Assembly: GCF_025847235.1 (NCBI RefSeq)
Contig: NZ_JAOZEW010000033.1
Coordinates: forward strand, 1-45,847
Direction: 5' to 3'
Origin: Flavobacterium shii
GTDB taxonomy: Bacteria; Bacteroidota; Bacteroidia; Flavobacteriales; Flavobacteriaceae
Length of the DNA stretch: 45,847 bases
Under the pieces are notes generated by a model, which ran no database searches, was not told the origin of the DNA, and was given only the letters and a program-made list of their open reading frames with translations. The first letter of the stretch is position 1. Each line of letters opens with the position of its first letter. Positions 6,824 to 14,166 of the stretch are shown piece after piece. A program made the position numbers and the translations under genes.

Positions 6824-9220
6824 CTATAATCGTCGCTGCTCTTCGGTTTGGACTTCTTTCTTTTTGTTTACCAAACTTTGATTTCCAAAATTATAACGGA
6901 GTCCCAATCTAAAACTCTGGCTGTCGCCATAAGACTTAAAGTAATTGTACTGGTTTGCATAATCTGTAACAACTGTTTCTTTTTCACCGCGATAGATATC
7001 CGAAATAATCGCATATACTTCCCCATTACCATTCCATATTTTCTTGCGGATAGCAGCAGAAAGATTTGAAGTCTGACTGAAAACAAAAGTTCCCTGTACA
7101 GAAGAAGAATTGTATTGAAAATTTAGCTCTGCGTTTAGGTCTTTCTTCTTGTTGAGTACAAAACGGTTGCTAATGCTGGTGTTATAAGTAGGCTTTCCGT
7201 TTTTATAGAAATTACCATCCCTGCCCTGGAAACGGTCTTCGACATAGCTCAATCCTGCCTGGATTCCAGATTCCCAGAAATCAAACAAAGTGAGGTTGGT
7301 GTTAAACTCTAGTCCAAAGGCAAAATCTTTTTTAATATTCGTAAAATGATACACCAGCATATTGGTTTCATAATCCTGATAAGAAATTTCCATCGAAGGA
7401 TTTTTTTCAAGGCGGTAAAAAAGATCAAAGTTGTATTTATTTTTCAGCGTATAAAGAAAATTGATGTTGTGGCTAATTGTGGGCAGTAATTTCGGATCAC
7501 CCATAAAATAAGAATAGGAATTGTAATAAGAACGAAATGGATTCAGCTTACTGTATTGTGGTCGTGTAATACGCTTACCGTAAGAAAAACCTATTTCATG
7601 CCCTTCAGACGCCTTGTAAAGTCCGTAAAATGTTGGAAAAAGCTTAAAATAATGTTGTTCATTGACCTCAAAAGTCGTAACCGAGTTTCCTTCCAGTGCC
7701 GTATATTCGCCGCGTAACCCTGCCTTGAGGCTCCACTTCCCAAATTCTTTGTTATAACTCGCATAACCCGCCAATATAGACTCGTCATAAAGGAAAAGGC
7801 TGGTTCTATTTGGATTATTCACAAGACTGCCATCGATTTCATCTTTATAATCGAGGTTGCTTTGGGCTTTTACATTTCCAAATTTTAATCCTGCTTCCAG
7901 AGTACCATTATTTTCATTCGAATAATCGGCTTGGGCAGAAAAAAGCTGAATATCTTGCACATTATCACTGATAAAGCGTGACGTGCGATACGGATTTTCT
8001 TCGGGAAGCGAAAATGCAGAAGTGATATCCTGAAGTTCCTCTCGCCAATATTTGGTATAATCTGCCGCAACCGATACTTTTTCTTTTTGACTAAACAAAT
8101 GATCGAAGGAAATATTATAGGCATTATTCCTTAACGGGTTTCTGCGGTTGTTTCGGGTTACATAAAGCGAATCAAGAGCACCATTGGCTCCATAAATAAA
8201 TGTTGGCACTGTAAATTCTCCCTGCTGCTTCACTCCTATAAATCCGGTACCGCCAACAGCGATTGTGTTTAGCGAATCAATTTCATAAGATGCCTGAAGG
8301 CGATAAGAATGCTGTTCCAGAGACTTAGACTTGCGCCTCATGATGCTTTCCCAGCGGGAATCAACCGAACCGTCTTCTTTTAAATAATGTACTACATCTA
8401 CCCCTTCATTGACATATACACCAGAACCAAAGCCATACCTTCCTGCCAGAGACAATTTTTTTCCTTTATAAAATTGATTTATAGACGCAATGCCCTTGGG
8501 ATACATCGACTGCACGTATGCGGTATTAACAGAACCTTTATAACCTAATGAAAGATTCTTTTTTAGTTTGATATTTAAAACGGCGCTTCCCTGCGCTTCG
8601 TATTTTGCAGGTGGATTGGTTATAACCTCTATTGATTTCACTTCTTCTCCGCTGGTATTTTCCAAAAACTGCTTTAATTCTTCCCCGGTTAAATAAACTT
8701 TCTTATCATTAATGGTTACTAGAATACTCTGGCTGCCGCGAATACTTATTGCTCCCGCAGAACCTGTCATTACACCAGGCGTTTTACTTAAAATCTCCCA
8801 GGCATTATTTGAAGAAAGCGATGAATTTTCTACCCCGAATTCTAGCCTGTCGGTCAGGCGTTTTACAATGGGTCTTTTTGAGGTAATCGTCACACCATCT
8901 AGATTATTTGAAATTTCTTTTAAAGAAAGTACGCCCAAAAGCGTATCTTTTTGGATTGTTATCTTTTTTGAATATTCTTCAAAACCGATTGTTTTTACTT
9001 TGAGCAGGTAATCACCTTTTGCTATGCCTCCAAAACGAAACTCTCCAAGCTCATTTGTTTGTGCTGCCTTGTAGGTCACAGAATCATTTGCCTGCAAAAG
9101 CAGCGCATCTGCGAAAGGTACGGCTTGATGAGAGCCGTCGACTACCTTTCCAGAAAGGGAAACTTCTTGCGAATAACCCGCAAAAGAACCCCACAACAGT
9201 AACATGATTAATTTTTTCAT
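6824..9220 (-). CDS. Outer-membrane beta-barrel protein (TonB-receptor-like, OMP_b-brl_3)
   Basis: 798 residues from the chosen start. An upstream in-frame ATG at 9250 adds MRSFVSNKSS, but the second Met begins a proper signal peptide (MKKLIMLLLWGSFAGYSQ), so 9220 is preferred. Residues about 20-100 form a carboxypeptidase-regulatory-like beta-sandwich (LSGKVVDGSHQAVPFADALL). A plug-like region follows (GVMTGSAGAISIRGSQSILV), then a long barrel in the OMP_b-brl_3 style with KLNPFRSYYNSYSYFMGDP, and an end LGLRYNFGN. Members sit in the outer membrane; substrate is unknown. It is divergent from the histidine kinase gene and shares with it a region of GGTTAA repeats, so it is probably a target of that two-component system. 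Confidence 0.87.
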   Translation of the reverse strand: MKKLIMLLLWGSFAGYSQEVSLSGKVVDGSHQAVPFADALLLQANDSVTYKAAQTNELGEFRFGGIAKGDYLLKVKTIGFEEYSKKITIQKDTLLGVLSLKEISNNLDGVTITSKRPIVKRLTDRLEFGVENSSLSSNNAWEILSKTPGVMTGSAGAISIRGSQSILVTINDKKVYLTGEELKQFLENTSGEEVKSIEVITNPPAKYEAQGSAVLNIKLKKNLSLGYKGSVNTAYVQSMYPKGIASINQFYKGKKLSLAGRYGFGSGVYVNEGVDVVHYLKEDGSVDSRWESIMRRKSKSLEQHSYRLQASYEIDSLNTIAVGGTGFIGVKQQGEFTVPTFIYGANGALDSLYVTRNNRRNPLRNNAYNISFDHLFSQKEKVSVAADYTKYWREELQDITSAFSLPEENPYRTSRFISDNVQDIQLFSAQADYSNENNGTLEAGLKFGNVKAQSNLDYKDEIDGSLVNNPNRTSLFLYDESILAGYASYNKEFGKWSLKAGLRGEYTALEGNSVTTFEVNEQHYFKLFPTFYGLYKASEGHEIGFSYGKRITRPQYSKLNPFRSYYNSYSYFMGDPKLLPTISHNINFLYTLKNKYNFDLFYRLEKNPSMEISYQDYETNMLVYHFTNIKKDFAFGLEFNTNLTLFDFWESGIQAGLSYVEDRFQGRDGNFYKNGKPTYNTSISNRFVLNKKKDLNAELNFQYNSSSVQGTFVFSQTSNLSAAIRKKIWNGNGEVYAIISDIYRGEKETVVTDYANQYNYFKSYGDSQSFRLGLRYNFGNQSLVNKKKEVQTEEQRRL

Positions 9221-9266
9221 TGATGATTTGTTTGATACAAAACTCCGCAAATCATTTTCTAAAAAT

Positions 9267-9294
9267 GGTTAACAGAGGGTTAATGAAGGGTTAA
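9267..9294. promoter_or_regulatory. Three GGTTAA direct repeats, 11-bp period (candidate operator)
   Basis: GGTTAA begins at 9267, 9278 and 9289, exactly 11 bp apart, just upstream of the outer-membrane protein gene on the minus strand. Half-sites one helical turn apart are the typical site of OmpR/PhoB-family regulators, and such a regulator is encoded at 10840-11538. A near-match -7 box (GAGTTTTG on the minus strand, 9238-9245) lies about 20 bp downstream of the repeats. Confidence 0.6.
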
Positions 9295-9393
9295 ACACCA
9301 GAAGGTGAAAAGAAGATTGTAAACACAAAATGCTTTTAGGAAAAGACATTTCGGTCCTAGCACGGTTTTATCTGACTTATTGTTTATAAATTT

Positions 9394-9410
9394 GGTTAAC
9401 GTAGGGTTAA
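9394..9410. promoter_or_regulatory. Two GGTTAA direct repeats, 11-bp period (candidate operator)
   Basis: GGTTAA at 9394 and 9405, same motif and same 11-bp spacing as the triplet at 9267-9294, but placed on the kinase side of the intergenic region. The pair ends 37 bp before an exact TAnnTTTG box at 9448-9455, which fits autoregulation of the kinase-regulator operon. Confidence 0.55.
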
Positions 9411-9447
9411 CGCTAGTATATTTAAACTAAAAAAGCCTAAAATGCGA

Positions 9448-9455
9448 TAGCTTTG
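9448..9455 (+). promoter_or_regulatory. Candidate -7 box of the two-component operon
   Basis: TAGCTTTG matches TAnnTTTG exactly and ends 50 bp before the kinase ATG. No -33 TTG is seen, which fits an activator-dependent promoter using the upstream GGTTAA repeats. Confidence 0.5.
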
Positions 9456-9505
9456 CCTTAACAAAACAAATGGATTCCCTTTGTGAATCAAAACATTAAA
9501 GACAG

Positions 9506-10843
9506 ATGAAAAGAAAAATAATGCTTTTAATTGGTGCCTGTATCTTTACGGTAATCGCCTTGGCTACAATTCAAGGCTATTTTATCTACAATACCTACCA
9601 ATTAAATGAAAAGGAAATAAATATTGCTATTAAAAAACAAATCGCACGCTTGGAAGATACCGAAGAATGGGAGAATCTGAACGATGTATGGACAAGACGC
9701 TCCAAAAAATATGTAAGAGAATATGTAAAAGAGTATAAAAAAGGAAATACAACAAAGCCCGATTTAAACAAATACCTTAATACCAACAAAGATTCACTAT
9801 TTAGAGCTATGAACGCTTATATGAAAAAGATGGTGCAGCCAGAAGATTATGATATTGATTATTCTATTTATGTCAATTCAATTATACTGATAAATCATGG
9901 AAAAACAGATACTTTATTTAAAGGAAAAATATTGGTATTAGCCAATGATACTTTAAAAAAGAACCATATCCTCTCTTCTATGGGACGCTGGGAGACTAAA
10001 GATAATGATGATGAACTTTCAATGATTGTAAAGAGTAACCGCTACTATAGTTTTGATGAGTTGCAGCAAACAATTATTTCTAAAATGGCGGGCTTATTAC
10101 TCTTTTCGGTGATATTGATGGCTTTTGTTGTTTTCTTATACTATATGTCATTAAAAAACCTCATCACTCAAAAACGAATTGCCGATATAAAAACGGACTT
10201 TGTCAATAATATTACACATGAATTCCAAACACCACTCGCTACGATGGATATTGCCATCAAAACATTGCAGCGAAAGGACGAGCAAATGAGTCCAGAACAT
10301 TATAAAAACACACTGGCAATGATTGCAAGGCAAAATGAAAGACTGCAAAAATTGTTTCGACAGGTAACAGAAGTCTCTGTCATGCCAATTGCCAATAAAG
10401 ACATCATTCACGTTACTAGTGAAGAAATCAAGGATATGATTGACGATTTCAGGCTTTCAAAACCAGATGTAACTATTGAATTTACAAGTCAAAAAGAAGC
10501 TTTTAGTATTCCAATGGATCGTTTTCACCTAAATACGATTCTGATAAATCTTTTGGACAATGCCGTGAAATATGGCGCCCTTAAAATTGAGGCTGATTTA
10601 AGGATTACAGCAGGAAACTTTATCCTTTCTGTAAAAGACAATGGAAAAGGCATTCCAGTTCAAGAGCAGGCTTCTATTTTTGATAAATTTTATAGAGTCG
10701 AAAAAGGAAACATTCACAATAGTAAGGGTCTTGGTCTTGGATTATTCTATATTAAACAATTGGTAGAAACCTATAACGGGACCATCAGGGTGAAAAGCGA
10801 AGAGCACAAAGGATCTTTATTCATAATTACAATTCCAATATGA
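9506..10843 (+). CDS. Membrane sensor histidine kinase
   Basis: 445 residues. A first membrane helix (about 5-28) and a second (about 195-213) enclose a ~165-residue extracytoplasmic sensor region of unknown type, rich in charged residues. There is no HAMP domain. The HisKA helix carries DFVNNITHEFQTPLATMDIA with phospho-acceptor H238. The HATPase domain follows with the N-box (INLLDNAVKYG), G1 (DNGKGIP) and G2 (SKGLGLGLFYIK). It is an RprX-like Bacteroidetes kinase in layout. The gene overlaps the regulator gene by 4 bp (ATGA), so the two are co-translated, and is divergent from the outer-membrane protein gene it probably controls. Confidence 0.93.
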   Translation: MKRKIMLLIGACIFTVIALATIQGYFIYNTYQLNEKEINIAIKKQIARLEDTEEWENLNDVWTRRSKKYVREYVKEYKKGNTTKPDLNKYLNTNKDSLFRAMNAYMKKMVQPEDYDIDYSIYVNSIILINHGKTDTLFKGKILVLANDTLKKNHILSSMGRWETKDNDDELSMIVKSNRYYSFDELQQTIISKMAGLLLFSVILMAFVVFLYYMSLKNLITQKRIADIKTDFVNNITHEFQTPLATMDIAIKTLQRKDEQMSPEHYKNTLAMIARQNERLQKLFRQVTEVSVMPIANKDIIHVTSEEIKDMIDDFRLSKPDVTIEFTSQKEAFSIPMDRFHLNTILINLLDNAVKYGALKIEADLRITAGNFILSVKDNGKGIPVQEQASIFDKFYRVEKGNIHNSKGLGLGLFYIKQLVETYNGTIRVKSEEHKGSLFIITIPI

Positions 10844-11538
10844 AACAGCATATTTTATTAGCAGAAGACGATTTTGACTATGCTTCTATATTAAAGCAAT
10901 ATCTTGAATTTTCAGGCTTCAAGGTTACTTGGGCAAAGGATGGTAAGGAAGCTTTGAAATTTTTTTCAGATACAAAGCCTGATATCTGTGTTTTGGATGT
11001 TATGATGCCTCAAATGGACGGATTTACACTCGCTGAAAATATTATTGATAATTATCCCGAAACACCTTTCCTTTTTTTAACAGCAAAAAGCATGAAGGAA
11101 GACAAGATCAAAGGATTACGACTTGGTGCAGATGATTATGTAGTGAAACCATTTGAAGTAGAAGAATTAATTTTACGAATTCAAAACATCTTGAAGCGAA
11201 GCCAAAAACCTGTTACCGGTAATACTCCCGAAGCCTTGGTATTTTCTATCGGCACCTATGTTTTTGATGGAGATAACTATACGCTTTCCCATGAAAAAAT
11301 TATACACCGAGTTACCGAAAAGGATGCGCACCTAATTCGGTTTTTATATGCCAATAAGAACAAACTGGTCAAACGTGAAGATATTCTAAAGGAAATCTGG
11401 GGCAATGATGACTTCTTTTCCGGACGAAGTATGGACGTTTTTATCAGTCGTCTTCGAAAATATTTTAGTGAAGATCCAAACATCTCTATTCCCAGCGTAA
11501 GAGGTCTGGGATTTAAATTTAATAGTAAAGACGAATAA
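10840..11538 (+). CDS. OmpR-family response regulator
   Basis: 232 residues. The receiver domain (1-120) has the acidic pair (AEDD, residues 8-11), phospho-acceptor D53 in VLDVMMPQMDGF, T in FLFLTAKS and K in YVVKPFE. The C-terminal half is a winged-helix DNA-binding domain with VTEKDAHLIRFLYANKNKLV and a recognition helix near GRSMDVFISRLRKYF, ending in the wing SVRGLGFKF. It pairs with the overlapping kinase and is RprY-like in layout. The GGTTAA repeats with 11-bp period at 9267-9294 and 9394-9410 are the natural candidates for its binding sites. Confidence 0.94.
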   Translation: MKQHILLAEDDFDYASILKQYLEFSGFKVTWAKDGKEALKFFSDTKPDICVLDVMMPQMDGFTLAENIIDNYPETPFLFLTAKSMKEDKIKGLRLGADDYVVKPFEVEELILRIQNILKRSQKPVTGNTPEALVFSIGTYVFDGDNYTLSHEKIIHRVTEKDAHLIRFLYANKNKLVKREDILKEIWGNDDFFSGRSMDVFISRLRKYFSEDPNISIPSVRGLGFKFNSKDE

Positions 11539-11558
11539 AATTTTAAAGCATTTACATT

Positions 11559-11984
11559 ATGAAAAGCATTTTATTTATAGCCCTGCTTACTTGGGGCACT
11601 TTGGCTCAGGCACAAACAGCAATTGCCACTTCGGGAAACACAACAACGGTTGTAAAAACCCCTTCCAAACAAACAAAAACAACAAAAACCACAGTATCTG
11701 TTTCAGATTCGGATAACAGCTATTCTTTACAAGCGAGTTTTGATGCTTGGAAAACTAAAAAACTGGAAAAATTATTGTCTGACAACTTAGACAAAAGTTT
11801 ATTTACTACTGATGCGGGCACCAAAATTTGGAAAAAAGATAGCAAAGGCGAAACGGCATACTCTTTTATATTAAAGGGAGAAAAATTAAAGATAAGTATT
11901 GATAAGGAATTAGTTTCTGATGAAACCTTTGAGAAACTAAAAGCATTGGGGGAGAAAATTTCTGAAACTCTTTCGGAAAACTAA
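11559..11984 (+). CDS. Small secreted protein of unknown function
   Basis: 141 residues with a clear signal peptide (MKSILFIALLTWGTLAQAQ). A Thr/Lys-rich linker (about 25-55, TTVVKTPSKQTKTTKTTVSV) precedes a compact domain of about 85 residues beginning SYSLQASFDAWKTKKLEKLL. No motif or cysteine pair is recognised. It lies 20 bp after the response regulator gene and is followed by a strong terminator, so it is the third gene of the two-component operon. It may be an accessory periplasmic protein of that system; this is inferred from position. Confidence 0.75.
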   Translation: MKSILFIALLTWGTLAQAQTAIATSGNTTTVVKTPSKQTKTTKTTVSVSDSDNSYSLQASFDAWKTKKLEKLLSDNLDKSLFTTDAGTKIWKKDSKGETAYSFILKGEKLKISIDKELVSDETFEKLKALGEKISETLSEN

Positions 11985-12017
11985 ATTTTACTTTTTTGAA
12001 TTAGTAAAATACAAAAA

Positions 12018-12046
12018 AATAGCTTGGGGAATAAACCCAAGCTATT
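12018..12046 (+). terminator. Terminator of the two-component operon
   Basis: Perfect 11-bp stem AATAGCTTGGG/CCCAAGCTATT with a 7-nt loop, 34 bp after the stop of the secreted protein gene and followed by CCCTTTT. A standard Rho-independent terminator. Confidence 0.85.
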
Positions 12047-12707
12047 CCCTTTTAAATTACAACCTCTTAAAATTAATTTACAGCGTTTGGCTTTTTGTCG
12101 TTTAACACACATCGTGTTGTTAATTACTCTCCCTCAACAACTTTTTTCTTCTCAAATCCAAAAATTGAACATTTTAGATTTTTCCTTCATTAAAATTTTG
12201 ACAGTTTTATAAATTTTGACGTTCACTTTTACAAAAAAATTAAAACAAAACTTAAAACAAAACATAACTAACTAATAATTAGCTACTTACAAAATATTGA
12301 ACTGATAAAAAAAGGGTGTTTTCCCCCTTTTCTGATACCCTTTCTTTTTTCTAACTTGGACGATTCTATAAGCCTTGGTCTCTATTACAAGTTTAGAGCA
12401 AAACCAAAAATCTTAACTTTTATTTTCAATCTGCGCCTTAAAATGATCCTTTTTAATAAAATTTCACATGGCATTTTCACAAGCGAGATACCATGAAAAA
12501 AAGCCTAAAACACTTATTCAATACAGTAAAATAAGGAAGTAAATCAAAAACAAAATAGGAATTATGTTTAAAAAAGCAAGCAAGTAAGTACTGCTTTTAA
12601 AAGAACAAAAAATTGAATTGTACTTTCTTTTCTCAAAGTATGTTCATTATGTATAAGGCAATCAAATTAGCAATACTATTTAGAATGTATTAAAACTTTA
12701 TCACAAG
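12047..12707. other. Gene-poor spacer before the eCIS operon
   Basis: About 660 bp without a convincing gene. Open frames here are short, lack coding character, and the longest begins inside the terminator hairpin at 12018-12046. The stretch contains a second hairpin with a U-rich end (12307-12350). It presumably contains the eCIS promoter, but I see no good TAnnTTTG box with a -33 partner within 150 bp of the first eCIS gene. Confidence 0.55.
12307..12350 (+). terminator. Hairpin with U-tract in spacer
   Basis: AAAGGGT (12311-12317) can pair with ACCCTTT (12337-12343), or GGG with the nearer CCC run. The hairpin is flanked by A-rich sequence on the left and TTTCTTTTTT on the right, as in an intrinsic terminator on the plus strand. 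It could insulate the eCIS operon from upstream transcription. Confidence 0.4.
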
Positions 12708-13310
12708 ATGATTTTTGAAGTTATTCAGATAATTGCAGAGCAAGTAAACAACTATCTCGATGAAATCGGTTTAGAGAAAACAATTGTGGCAGAAAATATC
12801 GCTCATTTGGAGTCTCAAAACGATGATGTATCTACAAACTTAGAAGATAAAGTAGCACTTACCCTAATCAATTTAGACGAAGAAGCGACTTTAAAAAACT
12901 TCCCCAATCATTCTATTGAAAACGCTAAAACAGTTTATAAAAATAGCGTTATTAATTTAAATCTGTATTTGCTTTTTAGCGCCAATAGAACTAAATACAT
13001 TAACTCGCTTAATGATATTTCAAAAATTATTGCATTCTTCCAAGGGAAAAAACTATTTACTCAATCCAACACTATTTACGACAGAAACAATGTTGCAATG
13101 ACCAATATCGACAACTTCAGATTCTCTGTAGAGCTCTACACTCCCACTTTTGAAGAGTTAAACTATATCTGGGGAACATTAGGTGGTAAACAATTTCCAT
13201 CGGCTTTATACAAAGTAAGCATGATACAAATAGAACGCAATATTACGCAAGGCGAAGGACAACTTATCAGTAAGGTTGAAGGTGTAACAAAAACAATAGA
13301 GCAATCATGA
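12708..13310 (+). CDS. eCIS DUF4255 protein (Pvc16/Afp16-like tube cap)
   Basis: 200 residues matching the DUF4255 (Pvc16_N) pattern: MIFEVIQIIAEQVNNYLDE at the start, NLYLLFSANRTKYINSLNDI in the middle and FSVELYTPTFEELNYIWGTL near the end. In Afp/PVC particles this protein terminates the tube and sheath at the distal end. It opens the eCIS operon, 4-bp overlapping the next gene. In Afp and PVC the gene is last, so the order here is rearranged, as in many Bacteroidetes loci. Family assignment is confident; the cap role is by homology. Confidence 0.9.
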   Translation: MIFEVIQIIAEQVNNYLDEIGLEKTIVAENIAHLESQNDDVSTNLEDKVALTLINLDEEATLKNFPNHSIENAKTVYKNSVINLNLYLLFSANRTKYINSLNDISKIIAFFQGKKLFTQSNTIYDRNNVAMTNIDNFRFSVELYTPTFEELNYIWGTLGGKQFPSALYKVSMIQIERNITQGEGQLISKVEGVTKTIEQS

Positions 13311-14146
13311 GTTTTAATACTACATATGGATTGTTATTTGAAATAACGCTTTTTCACAATTATTTTCTGAATAACGGTAAAGATGCTTATACAGGAATGT
13401 CTACAGATGATCAGAAAAAAATGCTCCAAAAATTCGATAGCGATTCATTTACAACTATAATACCAACCATAGAAACCAACACGCAGTTAAAAAACTACAA
13501 AATGATACTCAAGAAAACCAAAATGGGTTTTAGAGTATATATTAAATCCAAGGAAGGCATTGAAAACGAATCATTTATAAAAACCCCTCTTGATTTGAAA
13601 TTGGACTTTATAATCACCATCAATGATTATCAATTTGAGAATTACACTGATTTGGAATTTACCCTCAATCGAATGTTTTTATTTAGCAATGTAAAGCCTT
13701 TAAGTGAACCCGTTGATTTTAAATACATTCCAGATATCAATGACAATATCCTGATTTCTAATGATTATTTAGTATCCGAAAAAACCACTATAGATTTAAT
13801 TTCAAAACTTCAACCATTAGAAAAACAAGGTGTCTTTGGGCTTGTTTCATTAACGCTAAAAGGTGATAATTCGCAGGATATTATAGCCAGTTCAGGCAAA
13901 ATGTTAAGTCCGAGTTTTAAAATTAATTTTGACAATCGAAAAACGCTTTGGAAATACATCAACCGGAAAACAGGAACTGAGATTGTAACCATTCTACCGA
14001 AACCGTTAACCTATTCGGGCTTTGTAGAAATTAATCCAACTAATGATTTTGATCCTTCACAAAATGAGGCTAATCAATACCCTAACCCATCTGTAAAATC
14101 AATAACAAAAATCAGTGGTAATTACTGTTCGGAAATATTTATTTAA
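13307..14146 (+). CDS. eCIS-associated protein of unknown function (279 aa)
   Basis: I do not recognise a named domain. The protein is soluble and without signal peptide. The N-terminus (YGLLFEITLFHNYFLNNGK) is followed by alternating strands and a conserved-looking KMGFRVYIKSK; the end (ISGNYCSEIFI) carries a single Cys. The 4-bp overlap with the DUF4255 gene and position just before the sheath gene indicate a structural role tied to the distal end or sheath. A cap-adaptor-like part is a reasonable guess. No homologue is evident in the classical Afp or PVC gene sets as I know them. Confidence 0.65.
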   Translation: MSFNTTYGLLFEITLFHNYFLNNGKDAYTGMSTDDQKKMLQKFDSDSFTTIIPTIETNTQLKNYKMILKKTKMGFRVYIKSKEGIENESFIKTPLDLKLDFIITINDYQFENYTDLEFTLNRMFLFSNVKPLSEPVDFKYIPDINDNILISNDYLVSEKTTIDLISKLQPLEKQGVFGLVSLTLKGDNSQDIIASSGKMLSPSFKINFDNRKTLWKYINRKTGTEIVTILPKPLTYSGFVEINPTNDFDPSQNEANQYPNPSVKSITKISGNYCSEIFI

Positions 14147-14166
14147 TAATTAAAAACAAATCAATT

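Noticed and set aside
9220..9250. Longer N-terminus for the outer-membrane barrel protein (start at 9250)
   Set aside because: The extra ten residues precede a normal signal peptide, and a promoter-like box (9238-9245) overlaps that region.
12024..12212. 62-codon open frame after the two-component operon
   Set aside because: It begins inside the perfect terminator hairpin at 12018-12046 and has no coding-like composition.
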